64,000 nucleotides of DNA from Hahella sp. (lineage in GTDB: Bacteria; Pseudomonadota; Gammaproteobacteria; Pseudomonadales; Oleiphilaceae), in assembly GCA_028280065.1 (NCBI GenBank), contig JANQMN010000037.1, positions 1 to 64,000 of the forward strand. The letters run 5' to 3'. The position numbers and the translations under genes are program-made. The notes under the pieces are model-generated. The model saw only the letters and a list, made by a program, of their open reading frames with translations, had not been told where the DNA came from and did no database searches. Positions 1-7,293 of the stretch are shown here, in pieces. Each line of letters opens with the position of its first letter. Positions within the stretch are counted from its first letter, which is position 1.

Positions 1-630
1 TTTCGTTTACGCAATTTCAAATTCTCCAGTTAGGGGTATTATTCCTTAACTGGCCTGGTCAGTTCCATTAGACCACGTCAGTCGATACCGTAGTTTTTGC
101 GTGACCTGAATAAAGACATCTCTATTCTCCCCTAAACTTCTTGGTTCCTACCTTAGCCTAAATGAACACACGCCAATCTTTACAGCCAGTTCGAAGTATG
201 TGCTGCCCACACATCAGAGCTAACGGAATTTCTGAGTCGGTGTAGTCCTGGTCAAACGTAGTTTCGGACCAAGTTCACAGGAATGTTCTGAAACCAATTC
301 GAATGTCTAATAATCAAAATAGGTTGTATAAGAGCTTAACACACGACACATTTTAATTTGATATGCGAAAGCCTTACGTTGCACTCTTGAAGTATCAGCT
401 GCAATTGTTTTTAATTGGGCAGTTTCGAGGATATAAGAAGATTTCGGTGAATGTCCTTGATGGATATTCCAAGGACGAAAGTTGATAAGCGACTTCATCG
501 CTTGCCATAGATGTGGCTAATGGATAGCCAAGGACAAACAGCTGACCCCTCAGGTTAGATATTTGGTTATGGAAGGAAGTTTCTTCTAGATTCTAAGTGG
601 AAAAAAAATCGCTTATTCCAAACCCGCAAA
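1..630. other. Gene-poor region downstream of sbcC
   Basis: No open reading frame here has a convincing start, ribosome binding site or recognisable protein motif. The only visible structure is a pair of imperfect direct copies, each ending in the core CCAAGGAC (about 443-478 and 511-537), preceded by ATGGATA-like sequence and separated by about 60 bases. This may be a small dispersed repeat. No tRNA, riboswitch or terminator was recognised. Confidence 0.5.
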
Positions 631-3600
631 CTAATTCTCAAGAACAACCCCAGGTCCAATTAGTCGGCTACGACCGCCGTCCCTTGGTTCAACCAAAATT
701 TGGGTCGAGATTCTATCTTTTAAAGCAGAAATATGTGAAATAACGCCTATCAACTTTCCTTCTTCTTGTAGCGTAGATAATGTATCCAGGGCGGTGTTTA
801 GTGAATCTTCATCTAGTGTGCCAAGGCCTTCATCCAGAAAAAGCGAGTCCACTCGAACTTTCCTGCTGGCCATTTTTGAAAGTCCCAACGCGAGACATAA
901 ACTGACGATAAAGCTTTCCCCCCCGGAAAGATTTATTGTCGAGCGAATTTCACCGCCTTGATAACTATCCATGACACTAAGTTCAAGCGGATTTTCCTCA
1001 TCACGTAAAAGCAGATATCGGTCGGTCATTTTTTCCAACTGCCGGTTGGCATGGGAAACCAGCAGATCAAAAGTCAATCCCTGAGCGAAATTCCGATACT
1101 TTTTCCCGTCAGCCGAACCGATGAGACCATGTAGCTTCTCCCAGCGATGACATTCTTTTCTCTGCATCTCGATAGCCGACTGCTTTTCCTTTTTCCGCTC
1201 TTTGGCGGACCGGTTATCCTTCAGCCTGTGCTTCAAACCGACAATGGCATCGCGCAGTATTTTCAGGTTTTCTTCATCGTCCTTGTACTGTGGCTCCAGT
1301 TCCTCAAGAGTCTTATCCGTGAGTTTCTTTGCAGTTTCAGAGGCTAAACGCGTTTCCCTGTCTTTTTGCTTCGCATTGAGCTCTGTCTCTGCATTGTCGA
1401 GCTCCTCAGCCCGGGAGGATAAGGATATTCTTGCCTCGCTGGTCAGTCTGGCCTCAAGGAACAGTTTCTCATCTGCGAAGCCTGCGAAAGTCAGTGCAAC
1501 CGAAAAGTTTTTTTCCGCGCTTTTTAGTTCGGGTGCTCTCTGCTCGAGACGCTTCTTCAGTGATTCAACATGGGTTTTCGCCGTTGTTAGTTTCAACTGC
1601 AGTTCGGTGTTCAGGCTTCTGGCTTCCTTCTCTGCCCTTTCAGCATCTGCTATGGCTTTGTTCAAGCGAGCTTCTTCATCGCCTGGCTTTTTAATACCAT
1701 ACAGTTTCTTCCGCTCTTCCGTTCCCTCGGCCAGTTGCTTTTTCAACTGATCCAGATATTCCTGTTTTTCAGTTAGTGCCTCTATCTGCGTTTCAATCAC
1801 GGCATCCAGACGCTTCACATCGCTGTCGATGGCAGCAATCTGTTTTTCGGTGTCGGCCTTTTGCTTTACCTGTGTTTGCCATGCCTGTAGCCTTGATTTG
1901 AGGGATTCGAGCAGCGTAGAGACCTTTGATTTCGGTATTTGGATGATGCCCAGTGGTTGAAGTTTCCCGGAAACTGCCAGCTTAAGCTCTTCGAAACTGG
2001 TCCGAAATTTCGTGAGGGTATCCTTTAATTCAGAGACAGACTTTTCAGCAGCCATCTTTTCATTGATGGCATTGGTTTCCAGCTTCTCGCTATCATTTAA
2101 GTTTTTACGGGCAGTAGTTTCCGCCTGTTCCTGTTTTTTAATAACGGTTTCCTGTTCTTCTGCCTTGTTGACCAGTTCGCTAAGTGATTCTATTTTTAGC
2201 TCGATTTCATCAGGCACCGGAACATTTCCCGCTGAAAACGGATGTTCGGTTGAACCGCAGAGCGGACAGGGGTTGCCATCTTCCAACCTGGCTCGGTGAT
2301 CTTCAAGCTCCACGATCTTCTTGATATAGGCCATTTCACGAAGCAGGGTTTCCTTCTCGGCGCGATACTCCCGGAGTAACTTGCCACTTAGTAATTCGTC
2401 CAGAGCCATTTTACCTTGGCGAAGGTTATTGCAAGCTTCCTGTAATGCCTGCTTTTTGAGGGAACATTGCTTGCTGGCGGTCTGCAGCTTCTTTGCGGCT
2501 TCTGCAACAGCCGTATCGGCGTTTTTGAGGCCGGTTTCTTTTTCTCTGATTTCCTGTTGCTTAGCGAGCAGATTACCGAACTGCTCTTCAATACCGGCTA
2601 GTCCACTGATCAGCCATTCATCCTGCCGATTCTGTATGAGATATAACTCAACCGCCTCCAGTGTTTTTTCGGCGGCGATTCGTCTTTTCAGTTCCCACCC
2701 CCTAACCTGCTTGTCTGTCTCGATCTTGGAGGATTCCTTGGCACAGGTATCAATGCCTGCCGATACAGCCCTCGTCTGTTCCGCAATCTTTTGATCAAGC
2801 GATCGGATTGTCTGGATCATCGGGGCTGCCGTTTTAAGGGCCTCTTTGGCTTTTAGGGTGAAATGCTCGGCAGCTTTAAGCGCCCCAACTTGTATGTTTG
2901 CGGAGGTCTGCAACTTTGGTAGTGTGTCTTCCTCCGCTTTTAACGAATCCTGATCGTCTGCTTGTTGTCTACGAACGGCTATCAGCGTTGCATATGTCCC
3001 GTCCAGTGACGCGGCCTTGACGGCCTGATCAAGTTTGACCCGTTCCGGTTTAAACGCCTCGGTTTCGTTTTTCAGCTTTGTAGCTGCATCCGTAAGGCTG
3101 AGGATCTCCCTTTTCAGTTCTTCTATAGTGGTTAGCCATGCGATGGCATTGGCGGTTTCGGTTACCTTTCCGGTAAGTTCAGCCTCCTGTTGCTGCTTGG
3201 CTCCAAGGTCTTCTTGAATCTCTTTTTCCTGTTCAGGCTCCAGGAGCACAATGCCGGATGTTTCAGCGTTCAGAATGTTCAGCTTTTCCCGTTCGTCACG
3301 CTGACGTTCATGGACTCGGCGTGAGATTTCCGAATAGATTTCAGTGCCGGTGATCTGTTCGAGTATTTTTGATTTTTGCTCAACATCAGCTTTCAGAAAG
3401 GTATCGAAGCCACCTTGTGCCAACAGGATGGAACGAGTAAAACGGTCAAAGTCCATTCCTGTTTTTTCTTCTATGATTCCACCGACAAGACTCTTCTTGG
3501 TCTCGATGGGTTTTCCGGAATCGGCATCTGCTATCAGATGCTCCTGGTCCTGTAGATTTCCTGCGGCCTTTTTCCTTGCCCGGCGTTGTTCCCAGTGACA

Positions 3601-3879
3601 CCGGAAGCTGCCAGCTTGCGATTCGAACAGTACCTCGGCATAGCACTCCCCAGTCTGCCGGGACATAATCTCATTTCTGCTCTTGGTGATTTTTCCAAGG
3701 CGGGGCGTGGCTCCATAAAGGGCCAGACAGATGGCATCGAGAATCGTCGATTTGCCTGCACCGGTCGGGCCGGTCAGCGCAAAGATACCGTTGGAAATAT
3801 ATTCGGGATCGGTGAAGTCTATGACCCATTCGCCATAAAGGGAATTCAGGTTCTTAAACCGGAGTTCAAGGATTCTCAT
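631..3879 (-). CDS. sbcC: SbcC, exonuclease SbcCD ATPase subunit
   Basis: This is the SMC/Rad50-like ATPase subunit of the SbcCD nuclease, which opens hairpins and cuts DNA ends during recombination and repair. The 1082 residues are close to the E. coli length (about 1048). Walker A GPTGAGKST lies at residues 37-45. Two long coiled-coil arms rich in E, K, L and A flank a zinc-hook CPLC near residue 536. The ABC signature LSGGES is near 984 and Walker B SLFLDEGLG near 1010. The ATG start directly precedes the conserved MRILELRFKNLNSLYGEW N-terminus, so the start is secure. The partner gene sbcD lies about 1.9 kb upstream on the same strand instead of next door. The first 14 bases overlap the end of the NTF2-like gene, so the two are probably co-transcribed. 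Confidence 0.97.
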   Translation of the reverse strand: MRILELRFKNLNSLYGEWVIDFTDPEYISNGIFALTGPTGAGKSTILDAICLALYGATPRLGKITKSRNEIMSRQTGECYAEVLFESQAGSFRCHWEQRRARKKAAGNLQDQEHLIADADSGKPIETKKSLVGGIIEEKTGMDFDRFTRSILLAQGGFDTFLKADVEQKSKILEQITGTEIYSEISRRVHERQRDEREKLNILNAETSGIVLLEPEQEKEIQEDLGAKQQQEAELTGKVTETANAIAWLTTIEELKREILSLTDAATKLKNETEAFKPERVKLDQAVKAASLDGTYATLIAVRRQQADDQDSLKAEEDTLPKLQTSANIQVGALKAAEHFTLKAKEALKTAAPMIQTIRSLDQKIAEQTRAVSAGIDTCAKESSKIETDKQVRGWELKRRIAAEKTLEAVELYLIQNRQDEWLISGLAGIEEQFGNLLAKQQEIREKETGLKNADTAVAEAAKKLQTASKQCSLKKQALQEACNNLRQGKMALDELLSGKLLREYRAEKETLLREMAYIKKIVELEDHRARLEDGNPCPLCGSTEHPFSAGNVPVPDEIELKIESLSELVNKAEEQETVIKKQEQAETTARKNLNDSEKLETNAINEKMAAEKSVSELKDTLTKFRTSFEELKLAVSGKLQPLGIIQIPKSKVSTLLESLKSRLQAWQTQVKQKADTEKQIAAIDSDVKRLDAVIETQIEALTEKQEYLDQLKKQLAEGTEERKKLYGIKKPGDEEARLNKAIADAERAEKEARSLNTELQLKLTTAKTHVESLKKRLEQRAPELKSAEKNFSVALTFAGFADEKLFLEARLTSEARISLSSRAEELDNAETELNAKQKDRETRLASETAKKLTDKTLEELEPQYKDDEENLKILRDAIVGLKHRLKDNRSAKERKKEKQSAIEMQRKECHRWEKLHGLIGSADGKKYRNFAQGLTFDLLVSHANRQLEKMTDRYLLLRDEENPLELSVMDSYQGGEIRSTINLSGGESFIVSLCLALGLSKMASRKVRVDSLFLDEGLGTLDEDSLNTALDTLSTLQEEGKLIGVISHISALKDRISTQILVEPRDGGRSRLIGPGVVLEN

Positions 3880-4294
3880 AATTTTTGAGCTCCGATTTTT
3901 GATTACCCTGAGGTTTTGGTGCTGGGAGATTCACCCATTGTGAGCGCCAGTCCGGGGCGGCGAACTCATCTGGCCAAAACTCCTTTTGGGAGCGAATTAA
4001 TCCATTCGACACATTATGAAATGTTATTGCCCTGGCCTTTATATTGCCATCCGTGACCAAAACGTCGGAGACAACACGGTTTCCGTCAACCACTATTTCT
4101 TGAACATCAAAACGCCACTTACCTTCAGCCGGATATGCTTGGTTTATGGCTGTAAAGTTTTCACGCCCTCGTATAATCTCGTTCGATTGTGGCCAGACGC
4201 AGACAAAATCCTCCGCTAGCCAGTTACTCGCAGCACGGAAATCATTTGTATTCATTGCTTGCCAATAGGCTTTTACAACTTCAACGGGGTTCAA
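3866..4294 (-). CDS. NTF2-like / SnoaL-like domain protein
   Basis: This is a 142-residue protein of the nuclear transport factor 2-like fold. The opening VVKAYWQAMNTNDFRAAS, the following W-L-E-D-F and the central RGRENF motif are typical of small bacterial NTF2/SnoaL-like proteins. These form an alpha-beta cone that may bind a small ligand or act as an enzyme; the actual substrate cannot be read from the sequence. An in-frame TAA 12 bases upstream of the TTG codon leaves TTG as the start unless translation begins at Met14. The 3' end overlaps the sbcC start by 14 bases. It sits inside the DNA that separates sbcD from sbcC, so it is probably a passenger rather than a repair gene. Confidence 0.75.
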   Translation of the reverse strand: MNPVEVVKAYWQAMNTNDFRAASNWLAEDFVCVWPQSNEIIRGRENFTAINQAYPAEGKWRFDVQEIVVDGNRVVSDVLVTDGNIKARAITFHNVSNGLIRSQKEFWPDEFAAPDWRSQWVNLPAPKPQGNQKSELKNYENP

Positions 4295-4313
4295 GATTGG
4301 TCTCGCTTAGCGT

Positions 4314-4496
4314 TTACAGCGGATGGCGGTTTAGGAGTCGTGTTTCAGTTATTGCGTTCTTGGTATACTCAATAGCACCTTTGAATAGAGGATGCCAGCT
4401 TTCGTCTAGCTGGCTATCCAATGCCTGCCAATAATACGCACAAAGCTATTGCCATGCTGCTTCATTCGAAAAAGTTTCAATATCGACCTCGGTAAC
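4314..4496 (-). pseudogene. Broken gene remnant with in-frame stop
   Basis: Reading this strand gives a protein-like stretch, TEVDIETFSNEAAWQ, then a TAG stop, then LCAYYWQALDSQLDESW and about 27 more residues up to a TAA. The same frame continues on both sides of the internal stop, which suggests one gene damaged by a nonsense mutation. I do not recognise the family. The upstream side runs into the inverted repeat at 4511-4596, which may mark where the gene was cut. It ends 19 bases before the NTF2-like gene on the same strand. Confidence 0.4.
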
Positions 4497-4510
4497 ACAG
4501 TAGTATGACG

Positions 4511-4596
4511 AAAAAGGGGACGGAGGGAATAAGTTTTATACAGTTAGCGATTGGTTAAATAATAATCCCTCTGTCCCATTTTACCGGTCCCCTTTT
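4511..4596. repeat. REP/RAYT-type inverted repeat remnant
   Basis: The left arm reads AAAAAGGGGACGGAGGGAAT (4511-4530). The right arm is its near reverse complement, AATCCCTCTGTCCCATTTT (4564-4582), followed by a second partial copy, GGTCCCCTTTT (about 4586-4596). The core GGGGACGGAGGGA resembles sequences that commonly flank REP-associated Y1 (IS200-like) transposases in gammaproteobacteria. No transposase gene is present, so this is a solo or decayed copy. Confidence 0.55.
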
Positions 4597-4603
4597 ACCG
4601 TTT

Positions 4604-4660
4604 GGCTAACCTTCTGCTGGATCGCACCGCCAAGCATCACGTTGATCTATTAGTTAGCTT
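4604..4660 (+). repeat. Possible attC-like imperfect palindrome
   Basis: The segment begins with GGCTAAC and ends with GTTAGCT about 50 bases later, immediately upstream of vapB. This resembles the outer R''/R' boxes of integron attC sites. Neither end fits the consensus exactly (RYYYAAC and GTTRRRY each have a mismatch), and the inner boxes are not convincing. No integron integrase is in the window. Confidence 0.2.
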
Positions 4661-4705
4661 GGCATACCATTATGTGTAGAATTATGTGTGAATAGGAGTG
4701 TAACC

Positions 4706-4900
4706 ATGGCTACAAACCTCTCCATTGATACAGACCTCCTTGAGGAAGCCTTAAATATAGGTGGTTTTACCACCAAAAAAGACACAGTAAATCAGGCACT
4801 TAAAGAGTTTGTACAACGCCGCAAACAAAAGCAAGTAGTTAATTTATTTGGTAATTTACCGGCAGACAGCGACTACAATTATAAAAAGGGGCGTAAATGA
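4706..4900 (+). CDS. vapB: VapB-family antitoxin
   Basis: This is a 64-residue antitoxin of a type II toxin-antitoxin pair. The N-terminal half (ATNLSIDTDLLEEA, then TKKDTVNQAL) is the usual DUF2191/VapB ribbon-helix-helix-like DNA-binding segment, and the basic C-terminal tail would wrap the toxin. I chose ATG 4706 because AGGAG lies 8 bases upstream; a GTG at 4688 is also open but has no ribosome binding site. The stop overlaps the vapC start in an ATGA junction, the typical arrangement for translational coupling. The pair probably represses its own promoter just upstream. It runs opposite to the flanking sbc genes, consistent with insertion by transfer. Confidence 0.88.
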   Translation: MATNLSIDTDLLEEALNIGGFTTKKDTVNQALKEFVQRRKQKQVVNLFGNLPADSDYNYKKGRK

Positions 4901-5304
4901 GCGGGGTTCTCGTTGATACCTGCATTTGGTCACTAGCCCTTAGAAGCAAAACGCCTAAGGAAAAAACTACTGCAGAAATCTTAGCCCGTTTGATTGATGA
5001 AAACCGAGCCAAAATGATAGGCCCTATTAGACAAGAAGTTTTATCTGGTTACAGCGACAAAGCAAGCTATGAAAAGCTAAGATCGAAACTCTTGTACTTT
5101 CCGAACGAACAAATCATAGATTCAGATTACGAGGCCGCCGCTGAATATTCCAATATTTGTAGAGCCAAAGGCATTCAAGGCTCCCACATCGACTTTTTAA
5201 TTTGTGCCGTGGCGATACGGCTCAAATTGAAAATTTACACAACTGACAAAGATTTCCAGAATTACTCAAGACATTTACCAATATCAATTTTCAACGAAAG
5301 CTAA
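4897..5304 (+). CDS. vapC: VapC-family PIN-domain toxin
   Basis: This is a 135-residue PIN-domain ribonuclease toxin, expected to cut tRNA or other RNA when not bound by VapB. The first acidic residue is in LVDTCIW (D7). The conserved glutamate is in IRQEVLSG, and later acidic residues are in SHIDFLICAVA and YTTDKDF, which together form the four-residue magnesium site. The length is normal for the family. It overlaps vapB by 4 bases. Nothing looks truncated, so the pair is probably functional. Confidence 0.9.
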   Translation: MSGVLVDTCIWSLALRSKTPKEKTTAEILARLIDENRAKMIGPIRQEVLSGYSDKASYEKLRSKLLYFPNEQIIDSDYEAAAEYSNICRAKGIQGSHIDFLICAVAIRLKLKIYTTDKDFQNYSRHLPISIFNES

Positions 5305-5341
5305 CGCCCGACATTGTAGGAAAAAGGAACGCCCATATGAG

Positions 5342-5461
5342 TTAGAGGTTTTCAAAGTATGATTTATCAACGGTTACTTCTTCAATAATTTTCTCTTTAA
5401 TCTCAATTCCCATACCAAGTTCTTTTAGCTTGGCAACCAAATCTTCTCCGTCAATTAAGTG
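5342..5461 (-). pseudogene. C-terminal fragment, Mrr-like restriction endonuclease
   Basis: The fragment reads LIDGEDLVAKLKELGMG, then a short linker, and ends in VDKSYFENL and a stop. The pattern LIDG..L...L...G.G followed by ...D..YF at the very end matches the C-terminus of Mrr-type restriction endonucleases. Immediately upstream the frame is interrupted at TGTCCGGTGCTATTAGACCA, which may be the edge of an insertion. The catalytic core is absent, so this is a relic. Confidence 0.4.
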
Positions 5462-5625
5462 TCCGGTGCTATTAGACCACTACATATTGATGTTGTATTT
5501 AATTATCAGTTTTTCCACTTTCGTTTGCGGCAACACAGCGTCGTTAAATACACAAATAACCTTTGTAGCGCTTATAAAGAATTTGTCAATTCCGCCATAA
5601 ATTGTTACTTGTTGTATCTCTTTAA

Positions 5626-5724
5626 CGGTACACACACAAGGATTATTTCTTCTACACCACATGCCCGAAATGCGCGAAGACCTACGGTAAAAACTATGTA
5701 GTGGCGGTGACAGAGGTGCAGTGA
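5626..5724 (+). pseudogene. C-terminal fragment with CxxC zinc ribbon
   Basis: This plus-strand frame opens after a stop and reads KDYFFYTTCPKCAKTYGKNY, then VVAVTEVQ and a stop. The CPKC pair and aromatic residues look like the C-terminal zinc-ribbon tail of a small conserved protein. Nothing upstream in frame can supply the rest, so only the 3' end of the gene survives. The parent family is uncertain. Confidence 0.35.
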
Positions 5725-5798
5725 TTCCAATTAGGCCTTCTTAGAAAGCATTAGGTCATATGAGTATTGGGTTCGGCTACCAGCAACAGGGACAAAAA

Positions 5799-7037
5799 TC
5801 AAAATTCATTGACGTCTTCTTCATGGAGAGATTTGATTATTTCGTTATAGGAATCCGTCAGTTCCTCCCGCTCTTCTTCCGGCACTTCGAAGGCACCGAG
5901 ACAGCGGGCAAAAACATCTCCGGCATCCAGATCATCGAGAGTCTCATCTTCCGCAACCCTGTTGATCACCCGGTCCATGACACGCCGGTTCTTTATCCGG
6001 CGGATCTCCATCGTAGAGTCAGATATGGCTTCATCCAGCATCTCGCGTAGGTTATCGACGATGTCGTTGCCGGTGTAATCGATCTCAAGCCATGCGGAGC
6101 TTTCTCGGGTTTTAAGCTCTTCCAGCTTTGCGTGGATATCATCGAGAGACCCGACAATGCGGACCAACTCCTGAAAACAAGGCACAGGGAGTTCTTGAAT
6201 CTTTGGCATTGTGCTGTTGAACTCAATGAGAATAACCTTCTTAACCTGAGTCGCCTCACCATAGCCCATTGGTATGGGGGATCCAGAGTAGCGTATATGC
6301 TCCGCGTTGCCGACCGCCTGAGGAACATGCAGATGCCCAAGGGCGAGATAATCTATTGACGAGGGAAAAACGTCTTTACCGACATGTGCCAGCGACCCCA
6401 TATAAAGTTCCCGAACACCATCACCATCAACGGTTTTACCGCCTGCTGTAAAGAGGTGTCCCATGGCAACGATGGGAATACCATCATGCCCGGCGTTATT
6501 AAATTCGGCTTGTTTCTGTTCCGCAATTGCGCACACATCCGCGTAATGGTTTTTCAGCCCCTCAACGAGCTTGGCGTTTTTGTCATCGATCGTATCTCCC
6601 GGCTTGACCGTGCGAATGTCCTTGTCTCTTAAGTAAGGTACAGCACAGACAATAGCCTCCGGTTTGTCATCTGACTGAAGAACAATCACCTCATCATCCA
6701 AGGTTTCGGTAATAGAGCCCACAACATGTACATTGAGCGCGCGGAGCAGTTCCTTCGGCGCATTCAGAAATGACGGCGAATCGTGATTCCCGGCAATAAC
6801 CACAACATGACGGCAACAGGATGCAGCAACGCGGCAGAGAAATTGGTAATAGAGCTCCTGCGCCCGATTGCTGGGCGTACTGGTATCAAACACATCACCG
6901 GCGACCAGCAAGGCATCGACCTTTTCATCTTCAATGGTCCGAAGCAGCCAATTCAGAAAAGCTGAAAACTCCGCATAGCGTTTACGCCCGTAGAGGGAGC
7001 GGCCTAAATGCCAATCTGAAGTGTGGAGGATTTTCAT
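5799..7037 (-). CDS. sbcD: SbcD, exonuclease SbcCD nuclease subunit
   Basis: This is the Mre11-like metallophosphoesterase subunit that provides the nuclease active site for SbcC. Metal-binding motifs appear in the expected order: TSDWHLG at the N-terminus, AGDVFD, GNHDSP, GHLFTAGG and GHLHVPQ. I placed the start at ATG 7037 (412 residues, near the E. coli length of 400) because AGGAG lies 7 bases upstream and the protein then begins with the family-typical MKILHTSDWHLG. A longer in-frame start at 7088 is less likely. In most relatives sbcC follows immediately; here it lies 1.9 kb downstream, past an antisense vapBC pair. Separate transcription of the two genes is therefore likely. Confidence 0.96.
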   Translation of the reverse strand: MKILHTSDWHLGRSLYGRKRYAEFSAFLNWLLRTIEDEKVDALLVAGDVFDTSTPSNRAQELYYQFLCRVAASCCRHVVVIAGNHDSPSFLNAPKELLRALNVHVVGSITETLDDEVIVLQSDDKPEAIVCAVPYLRDKDIRTVKPGDTIDDKNAKLVEGLKNHYADVCAIAEQKQAEFNNAGHDGIPIVAMGHLFTAGGKTVDGDGVRELYMGSLAHVGKDVFPSSIDYLALGHLHVPQAVGNAEHIRYSGSPIPMGYGEATQVKKVILIEFNSTMPKIQELPVPCFQELVRIVGSLDDIHAKLEELKTRESSAWLEIDYTGNDIVDNLREMLDEAISDSTMEIRRIKNRRVMDRVINRVAEDETLDDLDAGDVFARCLGAFEVPEEEREELTDSYNEIIKSLHEEDVNEF

Positions 7038-7293
7038 TGGGGGCTCCTGCAAGGCCGGTGTCAATGGATTCTCCTTAAAAACTGCCATGTCTCTTATTGC
7101 CTCAATTGTTTTTACCGGCTTTGTCAGATAACCAATATGGGGCCTTCATTAACCTTATCCAGTCAATCGCCGCAATCAGGAAAAAATGGGTACATGCAGT
7201 CAATTCGTCAAGCACTAGACGCCGCCGAAGAAAGAGTATTCGATAGCCGAACCCCAGAAGACATAAGACAAGACGTTCAAAATGCCACCAAGA

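Larger units (their letters stand above)
5305..5798. other. Decayed DNA between vapC and sbcD
   Basis: No intact gene is visible. Two separate protein fragments can be read (listed below). A GCTAACGCCC motif directly after vapC and a GTTAGAG about 40 bases later echo the possible attC-like ends seen upstream of vapB. A 10-base inverted pair, CCACTACATA (about 5478) and TATGTAGTGG (about 5695), brackets about 230 bases and could be the ends of a small inserted element. Confidence 0.45.

Noticed and set aside
307-498. Minus-strand 63-residue open frame downstream of sbcC
   Set aside because: No ribosome binding site, no recognisable motif and no conserved neighbour; probably chance.
1202-1750. 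Plus-strand 182-residue frame inside sbcC
   Set aside because: Serine/phenylalanine-rich shadow of the coiled-coil coding strand, not a gene.
5480-5662. Minus-strand 60-residue frame in the decayed region
   Set aside because: No recognisable family, and it lies between two other gene fragments; could be part of a small inserted element but cannot be supported as a gene.
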